Shown piece by piece: positions 22,176 to 31,461 of a DNA stretch of 64,000 nt. Below the pieces are notes generated by a model. That model was not told where the DNA came from. It was given only the letters and a program-made list of their open reading frames with translations, and made no database searches. Made by a program: the position numbers and the translations under genes. The stretch covers positions 396,341 through 460,340 of the forward strand of contig JAJDXE010000004.1 of NCBI GenBank assembly GCA_022825265.1, given 5' to 3'. The stretch is from Dehalococcoidia bacterium (lineage in GTDB: Bacteria > Chloroflexota > Dehalococcoidia > Bin125). Every line of letters begins with the position of its first letter. Positions within the stretch are counted from its first letter, which is position 1.

Positions 22176-24734
22176 ATGAGACTCAATCCATTCAGCCGCT
22201 TCCAGCGCGAACCGCCGCAGCCCGTGCTGGTCGCGGTCACCCCGCCGCGCACCGGCGAACGCACCCTGCTCGGGGTCGAGAACCTGCTCCAGTCGATCGC
22301 GGCGCCAGAGCCGTTCTCGCTCGAACTGGCCGCCGACGAGCGGGGCGTCCGGCTGATGGTCCGCTGCCTCGGCGGCGAGACCGTGCGCAACCAGATCGCG
22401 GCCCACTACCCCCAGGCGCGGACGCGCGAGCTGAGGCCGCCCGAGGACCCGCTCCAGCTGGCGGAGGACGAGCAGGCCTGGTCGCTGACGCTGCGCGCCT
22501 CGGGGCCCGACTACGTCCCGCTGCGCACATTCCAGGACCGCGACCTCGTCGATCCCGGCTCGGACCCCTTGCTGGCGCTGGTCGGGGCGCTCTCGGCGGC
22601 CCAGCCGGAGGAGCGCCTGGTGGCGCGGCTCAAGCTGCGCTCGCTCGGCCCGGAGTGGTCGCGTCCGCACCTGGCCCGGCTCTACGAGCAGCCGTCGCAG
22701 CCCGCGCATCGTCCGCCGCATCTCCAGGGGAGCGGTACGGGCGGTGGCGATCCGCTCGCGTTGGCCGTGCTCGGCCTGGCCGCGCTGGGCGCCTTCCAGG
22801 GCTACACCTGGCTCCAGGCCGGCGAGATCTGGAACCTGGTCGGGCTCGGCGCCGCCGCCCTCGTCGCCCTGATCGGCGGCGGCTGGCTCAAGGCGCGCTG
22901 GAACCGGCGGCGCAACCGGGTCTTCGACCCGCAGCTGATCCGCGAGAAGGTCGAGCGCTCGGCGTTCATGGCCGAGGTCGAGGTCGTCGCCGTCCTGCCG
23001 GCCGCGTCGGGGGAAGCCGAGCGCAAGCGCTCGGAGCGGGCGGCCGAGCTGCTGGAGCGGGTCGCGGCGGCCTACGCCCACTACGACCATCCCGTCGGCG
23101 CCCGGTTCAACCTGGGCAAGGTCCGCCGGTTCCTACCCGAGGCAGTCGCGCTGCACCCCGCAGGGCCTGGGCTGTTCGGCTCCAGCAGCGTGCTCGGCGT
23201 GCGCGAGGTCGCGGCGCTCTGGCATCCGCCCGGACCCTCGGACGAGACGCACGAGCTGGAGCGCTCCGCCGGCAAGCTGCTGCTACCCCCGCGCCACACG
23301 CTCCGAGACGGCGCCGTGGTCGGCGACACGACCGGAGACGTGCCGCGCGAGATCCGCTTTCCTTCGGATCTCTTGCGCCGCCACCACCTCTACGTGGCCC
23401 GCACCCGGATGGGCAAGTCGACCCTCATGCGACACATCGTCGCGCACAAGCTGCGAGAGAAGGCGGCCGGCCGAGACCGGGACGCGATCGTCGTGGTCGA
23501 CCCGCACGCCGACCTGGTCTCAGACATCCTGGAGCAGGTCCCCGAACCGCTCGCCCCGGAGGTCCGTGTGATCGACCTGGCCGACGAGCGCGGCGCCGTC
23601 GGCATCAACCTGCTCGACACGCGCGTCTTCGCCGACCGCGACCGGACCGCCGACTCGGTCGTCCGCGTCGCCCGCGGGCTGTGGGAGCAGTGGGGACCAA
23701 GGATGCAGTCGATCCTGGAGCAGACGGTCAAGACCCTGCACGAAGCCAACGCGCATGCGGCGACCGAGGAGCACGAGCAGTACACGATCCTCGACGCCCT
23801 GCGCCTGCTCACTCACAAAGGGTTCCGGGGCGACGTGCTCAAGAAGCTGCACGACCCCTACCTGCTCGAATGGTGGGCGCGGGACTTCGGCGGCTGGCGC
23901 ACCGAGTACCAGGCCGAAGCGCTGGCCCCGGTCCAGACCCGGCTGACCTACTACGCCTCCTCCAGGCGGGCGCGCGCCATCCTGGGACAGCCGCGCTCGA
24001 CCGTCGACCTCAGGCGGACCATCCTCGACGGCGGCATCCTCCTGGTCTCCACCGCCCAGGGCGTGGTCGGCCGAGATGTGGCCGCCCTGGTCGGCGCCTC
24101 GCTGCTCAACCTCGTCGATGCGACCATCCGCGAGCAGGAGCGGCTGCCTCAGACGCAACGCCGGGGCGCCCTGGTCGTGGTCGACGAGATGCAGACGATT
24201 CCCGGCGTCGAGTTCGAGTCGATGCTCTCCGAGCTGGGCAAATACGGCGCTTCGTTCCTGCTCGCCACCCAGAGCCTGGCCAAGCTGGACGCGCTCTCGC
24301 CGACGATGCGCGACACGCTGCTGGCCAACGTCGGCTGCCTGGCCGTCTTCCAGGTCTCCGGCCGCGACGCCCGCGAACTGGCCTGGGAGCTGGGCCGCGA
24401 GCGGATCTCCGAGGACGACATCGTCGGACAACCCGTGCATCACTGCTACGTCCGCGCCTCGGTCGCCACGGAGCGGCTGCCGGCGTTCTCGATGACGGTG
24501 CGCAAGCCCGAGTTCGGCGATCCGGAACTGGCGGCGGGGATTAGGAAGGAGGCGGCTGCGTATCTGACCTCGGCCGAGGACATCGCCGCGCAGCAGGCCG
24601 AACGCCAGAAGCGGGCCGATCAACACGCTGCTGAGACCGAAGAGGCTGAGGAACAGGCCGAGGTCCCCGCCGCCCCGCCGCCGGAGAAGAAGAGCAGGAA
24701 GCAGCGCAGCAAGCACCAAAAGCCGACAAACTGA
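22176..24734 (+). CDS. TraD/VirD4-like coupling ATPase
   Basis: The 852-residue protein has two membrane helices near residues 190-235 (LALAVLGLAALGAFQGYTW and GLGAAALVALIGGGWL). A P-loop ATPase domain follows with Walker A TRMGKSTLMRHI (about residue 409) and Walker B ALVVVDEMQTI (about residue 666), then FLLATQSLAKLD, a coupling-protein landmark. The Walker A is degenerate (TRMGKST) but keeps Gly-Lys-Ser. The C-terminus is a Lys/Glu-rich tail that could bind cargo. It would link DNA and relaxase to the secretion channel. An ancestry from HerA/DUF87 ATPases is possible. Confidence 0.82.
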   Translation: MRLNPFSRFQREPPQPVLVAVTPPRTGERTLLGVENLLQSIAAPEPFSLELAADERGVRLMVRCLGGETVRNQIAAHYPQARTRELRPPEDPLQLAEDEQAWSLTLRASGPDYVPLRTFQDRDLVDPGSDPLLALVGALSAAQPEERLVARLKLRSLGPEWSRPHLARLYEQPSQPAHRPPHLQGSGTGGGDPLALAVLGLAALGAFQGYTWLQAGEIWNLVGLGAAALVALIGGGWLKARWNRRRNRVFDPQLIREKVERSAFMAEVEVVAVLPAASGEAERKRSERAAELLERVAAAYAHYDHPVGARFNLGKVRRFLPEAVALHPAGPGLFGSSSVLGVREVAALWHPPGPSDETHELERSAGKLLLPPRHTLRDGAVVGDTTGDVPREIRFPSDLLRRHHLYVARTRMGKSTLMRHIVAHKLREKAAGRDRDAIVVVDPHADLVSDILEQVPEPLAPEVRVIDLADERGAVGINLLDTRVFADRDRTADSVVRVARGLWEQWGPRMQSILEQTVKTLHEANAHAATEEHEQYTILDALRLLTHKGFRGDVLKKLHDPYLLEWWARDFGGWRTEYQAEALAPVQTRLTYYASSRRARAILGQPRSTVDLRRTILDGGILLVSTAQGVVGRDVAALVGASLLNLVDATIREQERLPQTQRRGALVVVDEMQTIPGVEFESMLSELGKYGASFLLATQSLAKLDALSPTMRDTLLANVGCLAVFQVSGRDARELAWELGRERISEDDIVGQPVHHCYVRASVATERLPAFSMTVRKPEFGDPELAAGIRKEAAAYLTSAEDIAAQQAERQKRADQHAAETEEAEEQAEVPAAPPPEKKSRKQRSKHQKPTN

Positions 24735-25010
24735 GCTAAACCGGCGCGACGCTGACGCCTCAATCTCCCTTGTTTGTTTCTGGAGCCTGGACGACGAGGG
24801 TTGTCGGACTCAACCGGGGTGCGGCAGGCCGCCTGTCCCGTAATCGTTGGATACGGTTCCTGAGCGTGGCGGCCGAATCCCTATCCATTACATAGCACGA
24901 ACAGTTGCCAGGGCGTGCGCAGCAGGGCGGTCTGTCGGATGCCAGACCAGATGAGAGCGAGAACGCCAGCGGTGTGCACTCGCCAGCCGCGACCACGTGG
25001 AGTTTGCACG

Positions 25011-25430
25011 TCAGACTGCCGCTTGAACGGCCGATTGCCTGGCGCCCCTTCTCCTCAGTGCGTCCGTCCCATGCCCGTGGACCTTGATGATTGTGCTGCG
25101 CAGTGCCAGCGTGTCCAGGCCCACACCACCCAACGCTTCGCGCTGCAGTCTAGCCGCCAGCCGTTCCAACATGCCCGCCTTGGCCCAGCGGCTGAGGCAC
25201 ACATAAATCGTTGGCCAGTTGGTGAACTCGCGCGGCAGGCCGTGCTGGGTGCAGCCTTCGTAGAGCAGGTAGAGCCCGGCCTCGACCACCTGGCGGTGCG
25301 GGATCTTTGAGATGATTGCTCGGCGTCGGGGCAAGGGAACCAGCCGCGCGCACTGGGCATCGCTCAGCTTCCTCTGATGGCTCCTCCGGCCACCTGGACC
25401 GGGCCGCCGACCATCGCCGATCTGACATAA
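25011..25430 (-). pseudogene. Truncated IS5-type transposase
   Basis: On the minus strand the frame reads LSDAQCARLVPLP, then GLYLLYEGCTQHGLPREF, TIYVCLSRWAKAGMLERL and LRSTIIKVHGHGT. These are the N-terminal DUF4096 domain and first catalytic block (D-S-T) of IS5-family transposases, with the expected Asp changed to Arg (LRST). The rest of the catalytic domain is missing and no inverted repeats were found. It marks the border between the conjugative block and the defence island. Confidence 0.75.
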
Positions 25431-25453
25431 CCACGCCGTGATGTGAACAGACC

Positions 25454-26416
25454 CTATTTTGTGGCCTCGGATGCCGCGGCCTCACCTGCTGGGTGCAGTA
25501 TGGCGAACAGCATCGTGCCAAGTTCATTTTCGAGCTCCCTTTGTGCTTCCCATCTTGATTGCCATGGCCAATTGGAAAATGCTCCGTAGAGGCCATAGGA
25601 GGCCTGGTTTAGCGAGATGGCGGTGGCAGCAATCGTCCGCTCCAGCCCTCGTGCACTGCGGCCGTCGTCATAACGACTGTTGCCCATCTCTTGGGATCCC
25701 AGCCGCCAGACGGTTCCTCGCGAGCTGGCGTGAATGTTACCGTTTGCCATCTCATACTCTGAGCGTCGATGATTCAGTTCTAGCCACTCTTCGATGCTTG
25801 CAAACGATGCCCGGCGTTGTCGCAATGCGTCGGCTGCCCAGCCATAAGGTCCGACGAATGGAGTGCCATATTCGTTCTTTAGCTGATTGAATCGCTGCTG
25901 CGCGGCGACGTATTCCTCTTTAGTGATTGACCAAACGTCTTGTCGGTCTCGGTGCTTCCAACGGCGTTTGGCCAGTTCATAAACCTCGACCTCGAGGTAA
26001 TCCATATAGCGCCGAGCGAGGCGGTCATTGTCTTCGAACGCCGTGATGAAGAGAGCAACGGTGGCCACCTCGTGCAGGGAACGCCAACGGGCATGGGCTC
26101 CATCCGCAAAGCCGGCACGTAACAGCGTAGAAATCTCTGCGGCGATCTGGCAAGCCCTTGCATGGAGGCTCGTCTCTACGAGGAACCGGTCGCTTGACTG
26201 GAGCAGATTGTTCTCTTCCCCGGCTGACACGATGTCGGAATGGATTTCTCTGGTGAATGCCAGAAACGACTCTAGAAAGCCCAGTGGAGCCCCGAGGCGT
26301 TCAGCGATTTCCGCCTGAATACGGCGCCGTCGTAATCCAAGTGTGAACGCCGTGGAAAGGGCCTCTTCCTTGAATCTCAACACTAGGTCTTCGGCGGTTG
26401 GCGGATCGCTTGGCAT
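25454..26416 (-). CDS. DUF5677-like protein
   Basis: The 320-residue protein is alpha-helical, without membrane segments. The segment ARACQIAAEISTLLRAGFADGA and then ARWRSLHEVATVALFI (about residues 105-145) fits the DUF5677 family, found near defence genes and in other mobile contexts; the biochemical function is unknown. Its GC content and codon use are lower than the T4SS block, suggesting a separate origin. The ATG at 26416 has AGGAGG six bases upstream and was preferred over a longer start at 26452. The gene stands alone next to the broken IS5 copy. Confidence 0.65.
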   Translation of the reverse strand: MPSDPPTAEDLVLRFKEEALSTAFTLGLRRRRIQAEIAERLGAPLGFLESFLAFTREIHSDIVSAGEENNLLQSSDRFLVETSLHARACQIAAEISTLLRAGFADGAHARWRSLHEVATVALFITAFEDNDRLARRYMDYLEVEVYELAKRRWKHRDRQDVWSITKEEYVAAQQRFNQLKNEYGTPFVGPYGWAADALRQRRASFASIEEWLELNHRRSEYEMANGNIHASSRGTVWRLGSQEMGNSRYDDGRSARGLERTIAATAISLNQASYGLYGAFSNWPWQSRWEAQRELENELGTMLFAILHPAGEAAASEATK

Positions 26417-26526
26417 CAGGAACCTCCTACCTGGTTCACGTCTCTGACCCATTGGGAGTGATGATTTGATCTGGCCCCGGTTTGATCATCGCAACTGGCC
26501 CCACCTTCGACCGGGAGCAGTTTTTT

Positions 26527-26790
26527 CTAATCCCTGTCGTTCGCGGTCTGTAAGAGCTCCTCCCGGTCTAGATGATCGCTGCGCGGAACGTGAGCCAATC
26601 GACGACGGCGGGCGTAAGCCAGCGAGCTGCGAAAATCTGACCCAGTTCCGAAGACGGCGTCTCGTTCGGCTTCGGCGAGGATATGGAAGAGCAGTTCGGC
26701 GCCGGTCGTGTGGCGCCCCGGCATGCCGCGCTGGCAGGCGGCGGACTTGATCGCGTGACTGGCCGCCTGTTCGGTCATGGGGATGCTCAT
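26527..26790 (-). CDS. Short hypothetical ORF, possibly a fragment
   Basis: The 87-residue product has a helical N-terminal half (AASHAIKSAACQRGM, HTTGAELLFHILAEAERDAVFG) and a basic C-terminal half. Residue composition is protein-like, but there is no clear ribosome site before the ATG at 26790. It lies directly after a frameshifted zinc-protein gene, so it could be a degraded second gene of the same small operon. Low confidence. Confidence 0.35.
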   Translation of the reverse strand: MSIPMTEQAASHAIKSAACQRGMPGRHTTGAELLFHILAEAERDAVFGTGSDFRSSLAYARRRRLAHVPRSDHLDREELLQTANDRD

Positions 26791-26840
26791 CGTGCGCTGC
26801 CGGCGAGCAGGCCGACGTGTCTGGTGAGACTGTCTGCCGT

Positions 26841-27322
26841 TCAGCCCAACGTGGCATTAGAGACCCTCCCACGGAGCAGACAATGAACCGGACTGGTCCA
26901 CGCCTCGTCGACTTTGGCCGGCTCATTGGGTGACAAGCGAAGTCGATCCGCCGCATGTCGTTGGGTTCAAACACTGGAGCGGCCTGCCGTCGCTCCGGCA
27001 TTTCCACGCTCATGCTGATCTTGAAGAGGCCGCCAGCAGAGCGCCCGCCGGATCCAAAGGAACGCTCCAGATCCTCAACGGTCGGCCCCATGACTCTGGC
27101 GACGGCCTCTTCTTTGGAGTACCGCATCTGTTCCCCCGTCTGCCGTTCATCCAGTGCGGCCGCGACACCGCAATAGGGGCAGAAGTACTCCTCCGGCGGC
27201 TCATCGACGCCATCATCCTCAGAATGGAACCACTTGAACTCGCGGCTGCAGGTCGGGCAGGCGCGGCGAAGGAAGCCGTCGTCGTTGAGGGGAAAACTCA
27301 AGGTGAACTCGGCATCTTCCAT
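26841..27322 (-). pseudogene. Frameshifted zinc-binding protein
   Basis: From the ATG at 27322 the protein has a zinc ribbon (ACPTCSREF ... EYFCPYCG, about residues 21-52). Near base 26938 the frame breaks: before it the text reads IDFACHP, and the continuing sense lies in another frame as NEPAKVDEAWTSPVHCLL, ending at a stop at 26841-26843. A single missing base within CACCCAATG explains the break. The final expected Cys of HCLLCG-type is Arg here. It looks like a decaying gene, or a sequencing error plus one substitution. Confidence 0.6.
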
Positions 27323-27421
27323 CTTTGACCTCGCCTTCCAGGCGGCGTCCCGCTAGATTTCTGCGAATCCCATCGCCACGAAGCTGTCGGCTACGGGCTG
27401 GCATAGTAGCACAGTGGCGTG

Positions 27422-27450
27422 TTGACATTATGGGATGGCACGGCTAATGT
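27422..27450 (+). promoter_or_regulatory. Near-consensus sigma-70 promoter for the restriction locus
   Basis: TTGACA at 27422-27427 is separated by exactly 17 bases from TAATGT at 27445-27450. The start codon of the first gene lies at 27457, where transcription would begin, so the message would be leaderless or nearly so. No Shine-Dalgarno precedes that ATG. Confidence 0.75.
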
Positions 27451-27456
27451 AACCCT

Positions 27457-28059
27457 ATGAACGGTCTCGGCAATCTCGTTCAAGTCCGCCAGGGGCTCGC
27501 CGTTGCCGGCCGAGCCGCCGGGGCCAGCGCGGGCGATTGGTACGTGAACGTGATCGAGAGCGCCGATATCGTCGATGACCATGTCGAGCTCAAGGACCTA
27601 CGTGAGATCGGCATCCGACAGAGCGTTCGGAGCGAAGCTCACCTGTTGAGGCCCTACGATCTGCTCGTCACGGCGCGGGCGCATTCTGTGCGGATCGCCT
27701 TGGTTCCGCCCGGCGTATCGAGAACGGTCGCCGCGGCGACAATCCTGGTTGTTCGTACGCCCGATCCGTCGGCTGGTCTCGCGCACTTTCTTTGGTACTA
27801 CTTGACCTCTGCACGTGGCCGAGCTGCGATCGCAGCTCGACTGAGCGCGACATCGCTACCCTCGCTCTCTGCGAGGGCGCTCAGCGAGGTGCAAGTCCCG
27901 CTGTTGCCTGCGGATCACATGCGTCGGCTTCTGGATCTGATCGAAGCGACGGAGGCGTCGAGAATGAAGGCTCTGGAAGCGCTGCGGGTACGGCACGACA
28001 TGCTGAGAGATTCGATCATCGCTCAGATCACCGAGACCGCCAACAGGAAGGAGTCATGA
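27457..28059 (+). CDS. Half-size HsdS-like specificity protein
   Basis: The 200-residue protein looks like one target-recognition half of a type I specificity subunit: a beta-rich recognition part (VIESADIVDD, LLRPYDLLVTARAH) and a C-terminal helix after EVQVPLLPADHMRRLLDLI, which matches the conserved helix of HsdS. Normal HsdS has two such halves. It overlaps the start of hsdM by 4 bases and is expressed first, apparently from a leaderless message. It may dimerise with itself or compete with the full S subunit encoded downstream. Confidence 0.7.
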   Translation: MNGLGNLVQVRQGLAVAGRAAGASAGDWYVNVIESADIVDDHVELKDLREIGIRQSVRSEAHLLRPYDLLVTARAHSVRIALVPPGVSRTVAAATILVVRTPDPSAGLAHFLWYYLTSARGRAAIAARLSATSLPSLSARALSEVQVPLLPADHMRRLLDLIEATEASRMKALEALRVRHDMLRDSIIAQITETANRKES

Positions 28060-29591
28060 TGCCGCTCACTACCACCGAGCTGGAATCCAAGCTCTGGGGC
28101 GCCGCCGACATTCTGCGCGGCCAGATCGACTCCTCCGACTACAAGAACTACATCTTCTCGACGCTCTTCCTCAAGCGTCTCTCTGACCGCTTCGACGAGG
28201 AAGTCGAGCGGGCAATCGAGGCCGGCGTGCCGCGAGAGGTGGCGGAGACCGACTATGACGAGCACGAGTTCTTTGTTCCTCCTGACGCCCGTTGGCCCGA
28301 AATCGTCAAGCACTCAATGAACCTGGGTGAGGTGCTCAATGTCGCCAGCGCCCAGATCGAGGAGTCCAACACGCCTCGGCTTGACAACGTCCTGCGCAAC
28401 ACCAACTGGAACGATGAGTCGAAGCTCGGGGGTCCCGAGAATCGAGATCGGATCATCAGGCGACTGTTGCAGCACTTCGGAGAGCTGCATTTGACGGATG
28501 ACAATCTGACTCCCGAGGAGGGTGGCGGAGCGGTAGACGTCCTGGGCAACGCCTACGAGTATCTGATCCGCGAGTTCGCCGACGACGCCGGCAAGAAAGG
28601 CGGCGAGTTCTACACGCCCCGCTCGGTCGTCCAGCTGATCGTCGAGCTGCTCCAACCCGACGAAGGAATGCGTATCTGCGACCCGACCGCAGGCTCGGCT
28701 GGGATGCTGATCTACGCAGCCCAGCACGTCGCCAAACAAGGAGGCGACACACGCAACCTGGTCCTTCACGGACAAGAGCGCAACCTCGGCACACTCGCCA
28801 TCGGCAAGCTCAACCTATTGCTCCACGGTCTGCGTTCGGCTCGGCTGGAAGGTGGCGACGTGATCGCCGACCCGCTCCTGCGCGACGAGCGCGGACGGCT
28901 GCTGTCCTACGACCGGGTGATCGCCAATCCGCCATTCAGCCTCAAGGAGTGGGGACGCGACTTCGCGCCCAACGACCCGCATCACCGCTTCGACCGCTAC
29001 GGCGCGATCCCGCCCAAGACCAAGGGCGACCTGGCCTTCCTCCAGCACATGCTCTCTGTGACCAACGCCGAGGGCATGGTCGGCGTCGTCATGCCCCACG
29101 GCATCCTCTTCCGCGGCGGCACAGAAGGGACGATACGGCGCGGCATCGTCGAGGCCGACCAGTTCGAGGCGATCATCGGGCTCGCGCCCAACCTCTTCTA
29201 CGGCGCCAGCATCCCCGTCGCGATTTGCATCCTGAACAAGCGCAAGCCGGCCGAGCGGCGCGGCAAGATCCTGTTCATCGACGCCGATCAGGACGCCTAC
29301 TACCGCGCCGGTAAGGCCCAGAACCATCTCGACCGCGAACATGCCGAGAAGATCGTCGAGGCGTTCCGCAGCTACGAGGAGGTCGACCGCTTCTCCCACA
29401 TCGCCGACCTCGACGAGATCGAGGAGAACGACTTCAACCTCAACATCAGCCGCTACGTCGACACGACCGAACCGATCGAGGTGCTCAGCGTCGAGGAGGC
29501 ACTGGCCCAGCTTCGAGAAGCCGAACGCCGGCGGGACGAGGCGGCCGCCCGGATGGACGAACTGCTCGCGGAGCTTGGTTATGCACGGTAG
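28056..29591 (+). CDS. hsdM: Type I restriction-modification methyltransferase subunit
   Basis: The 511-residue HsdM has the N-terminal helical domain (LWGAADILRGQIDSSDYKNY), the S-adenosylmethionine-binding motif DPTAGSAGMLIYAA (about residue 208) and the catalytic NPPFSL motif (about residue 290) of an N6-adenine DNA methyltransferase. It methylates the site chosen by HsdS and with HsdR forms the restriction complex. Its start overlaps the upstream half-size S gene, and GGAG lies before the ATG. Length and motifs are intact. Confidence 0.95.
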   Translation: MMPLTTTELESKLWGAADILRGQIDSSDYKNYIFSTLFLKRLSDRFDEEVERAIEAGVPREVAETDYDEHEFFVPPDARWPEIVKHSMNLGEVLNVASAQIEESNTPRLDNVLRNTNWNDESKLGGPENRDRIIRRLLQHFGELHLTDDNLTPEEGGGAVDVLGNAYEYLIREFADDAGKKGGEFYTPRSVVQLIVELLQPDEGMRICDPTAGSAGMLIYAAQHVAKQGGDTRNLVLHGQERNLGTLAIGKLNLLLHGLRSARLEGGDVIADPLLRDERGRLLSYDRVIANPPFSLKEWGRDFAPNDPHHRFDRYGAIPPKTKGDLAFLQHMLSVTNAEGMVGVVMPHGILFRGGTEGTIRRGIVEADQFEAIIGLAPNLFYGASIPVAICILNKRKPAERRGKILFIDADQDAYYRAGKAQNHLDREHAEKIVEAFRSYEEVDRFSHIADLDEIEENDFNLNISRYVDTTEPIEVLSVEEALAQLREAERRRDEAAARMDELLAELGYAR

Positions 29592-29606
29592 CGTTGGGAG
29601 CGTCGG

Positions 29607-29843
29607 ATGCCGAGATCGTTCACTGAAGGTCCCTACCGATTCTTCTTCTACTCGAACGATCGGGAGGAGCCGATCCACGTGCATGTCAGGCGCGACCGGA
29701 ACGTGGCGAAGTTCTGGCTCGATCCGGTCCGGCTGGAGCGCAGCGGCGGATTTCGTCCGACCGAGCTTCGTTCGATTGAGCGCATCGTGCGCGCCAATCA
29801 GGACCGTCTGATGGAGGAGTGGCATGGTCATTTCAGCGACTGA
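29607..29843 (+). CDS. DUF4160 protein
   Basis: This 78-residue protein reads FFFYSNDREEPIHVHVRRD then AKFWLDPVRL, the diagnostic pattern of DUF4160 (a small beta domain with HVHV). It overlaps the next gene, a DUF2442 protein, by about 20 bases. DUF4160-DUF2442 pairs are widespread and have been suggested as toxin-antitoxin-like modules; this is family knowledge and not shown by the sequence. Its insertion between hsdM and hsdS is unusual. Confidence 0.85.
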   Translation: MPRSFTEGPYRFFFYSNDREEPIHVHVRRDRNVAKFWLDPVRLERSGGFRPTELRSIERIVRANQDRLMEEWHGHFSD

Positions 29844-30180
29844 GATTCAGACCCCTCGGGCGACCGATGTGTCGGTCAGCGAAGATTCCTTGACGGTGGA
29901 CCTGGCAGATGGCCGAAGCATCTCCGTCCCCCTGCTCTGGTACCCGCGCCTGACCCACGCCGACGCCAGGGAACGCGACCACTGGGAGTTGATCGGCGAA
30001 GGGGAGGGCATCCACTGGCCCGACCTCGACGAAGACCTCAGTATTGAGGGCCTGCTCGCGGGACGACCCTCGGGCGAGAGCCAGCGCTCGTTCCAGCGCT
30101 GGCTCGAAGCCAAGCGAGAGGGACGACCCCTATCGCTCGATGCCTTGCGTGAGCACGAGCGCCAGGAGCGCGGCGATTGA
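29824..30180 (+). CDS. DUF2442 protein
   Basis: The 118-residue protein has the DUF2442 core: VSEDSLTVDLADGRSISVPL, then LLWYPRL and EGIHWPDLDEDLSIEGLLAG. It is acidic with a C-terminal helix that could clamp a partner. It overlaps DUF4160 at its 5' end, and its stop overlaps the hsdS start (TGATG). It is the likely antitoxin-like member of the pair, by analogy only. Confidence 0.88.
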   Translation: MVISATEIQTPRATDVSVSEDSLTVDLADGRSISVPLLWYPRLTHADARERDHWELIGEGEGIHWPDLDEDLSIEGLLAGRPSGESQRSFQRWLEAKREGRPLSLDALREHERQERGD

Positions 30181-31460
30181 TGCAGTCGAATGCCCAGACA
30201 CCGGCTGGCTGGAGTCGAGCGCGGCTCGGCGACGTAGCCGAAGTAGTCGGCGGCAGCACGCCCTCAAGAGCGAAGGCCGAGTACTGGGGCGGCAACATAC
30301 CTTGGGTCGCGCCATCTGAGCTGACGGACTTGAATAGCCGATATCTCGATTGCTCACGTGAGTCCGTCAGCGAGCAAGGACGCAAGGCAGCAGGCTTGCG
30401 AGTCCTGCCTCCAGGATCGGTCCTGCTCACGAGCCGGGCGACAATCGGCGCAACTGCGATCAACAGCGTCCCAGTGACGACCAATCAGGGCTTTCAGAGC
30501 CTCATTCCCAGCTCCGAAACCGACGGCCTCTGGCTATACTACGGCGTCTCGGCCCTGCGCCGAGAGCTAGAGAGACGGAGCGCAGGCAGCACATTTCGTG
30601 AGATCTCGCGGGATGGCGTCAGGACGCTGCCGATCCTCGTTCCTCCCCTTCACGAGCAGCGAGGCATCGCGGCGATCCTCGACTCCATCGATGAAGCCAT
30701 CGAGCGCACCGAGGAGGTCATCGCCGCCACCGAGCGTCTGCGCGACGCCCTGCTCCACGACCTCCTCACCTGTGGCCTCCCTGGCCGCCACACCGAGTTC
30801 AAGCAAGTCCGAGGCCTCGGAACCATCCCCGCCAGCTGGGATGTCGCCCGCTTAGGCGAGGTGGCGGAGGTAAATCCACGACGGCCGAAACTGGATGTGG
30901 ACCCTCACGCAATGGTGACATTCGTTCCCATGGTTGCTGTTGGAGAGGATTGCTCGGGAATCATCGCGCCGGAACGACGTGAATACCGAGAGATCTCCAG
31001 CGGGTACACCTACTTCGAGAACGATGACGTGCTGTTCGCCAAGATCACCCCGTGTCTCCAGAACGGCAAGCACGTGCTGGCTAGCGAAATCGCCAATGGT
31101 TTCGGCTTCGGCACTACCGAGTTTCACGTCCTTCGGACCGGACCCGACTTGGATCCTCGCCTGCTCTACCGCCTGGTCACGCGTCGGAGCGTCCTCGAAA
31201 AATGCCAGAAGAGTTTCAGCGGCACAGCCGGCCAACAGCGCATTCAGCCCGAAGTGCTGCGCTCACTCCTCCTCCCCCTACCACCCCTTGACGAGCAGCG
31301 AGCCATCGCCGACATCCTCGACTCAATCGATCAGGCACTTGAGCTAAATGGCAAACACCGCGATAAGCTGGAGACATCGAAAGCGTCAGCCGGCGATGTC
31401 CTGCTCACGGGGCGAGCCAGGCCTTTTCTCCGACCTGATCTCCTATCACCGGAAGCGTGA
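30180..31460 (+). CDS. hsdS: Type I restriction-modification specificity subunit
   Basis: The 426-residue HsdS has two target-recognition domains (about residues 12-175 and 217-385), each followed by the conserved helix EQRGIAAILDSIDEAIE and EQRAIADILDSIDQALE. The first domain contains GDVAEVVGGSTPS and the second WDVARLGEVAEVNP, standard HsdS landmarks. It sets the DNA sequence recognised by the complex. The start overlaps the stop of DUF2442. Full length and intact. Confidence 0.94.
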   Translation: MQSNAQTPAGWSRARLGDVAEVVGGSTPSRAKAEYWGGNIPWVAPSELTDLNSRYLDCSRESVSEQGRKAAGLRVLPPGSVLLTSRATIGATAINSVPVTTNQGFQSLIPSSETDGLWLYYGVSALRRELERRSAGSTFREISRDGVRTLPILVPPLHEQRGIAAILDSIDEAIERTEEVIAATERLRDALLHDLLTCGLPGRHTEFKQVRGLGTIPASWDVARLGEVAEVNPRRPKLDVDPHAMVTFVPMVAVGEDCSGIIAPERREYREISSGYTYFENDDVLFAKITPCLQNGKHVLASEIANGFGFGTTEFHVLRTGPDLDPRLLYRLVTRRSVLEKCQKSFSGTAGQQRIQPEVLRSLLLPLPPLDEQRAIADILDSIDQALELNGKHRDKLETSKASAGDVLLTGRARPFLRPDLLSPEA

Positions 31461-31461
31461 C

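Noticed and set aside
20100..23090. Very long minus-strand ORF opposite virB4 and the coupling gene
   Set aside because: It is antisense to two genes with clear ATPase motifs; the absence of stops follows from high GC at third positions. Its composition (runs of Arg, Gln, Gly) is shadow-like.
24760..24996. Minus-strand ORF after the coupling gene
   Set aside because: It has a short basic, Pro-rich product, no ribosome site, and an IS remnant next to it; likely not a gene.
26453..26510. Two GGGGCCAG-like repeats, considered as an IS end
   Set aside because: Only one end was found and no matching inverted copy, so an insertion cannot be delimited.
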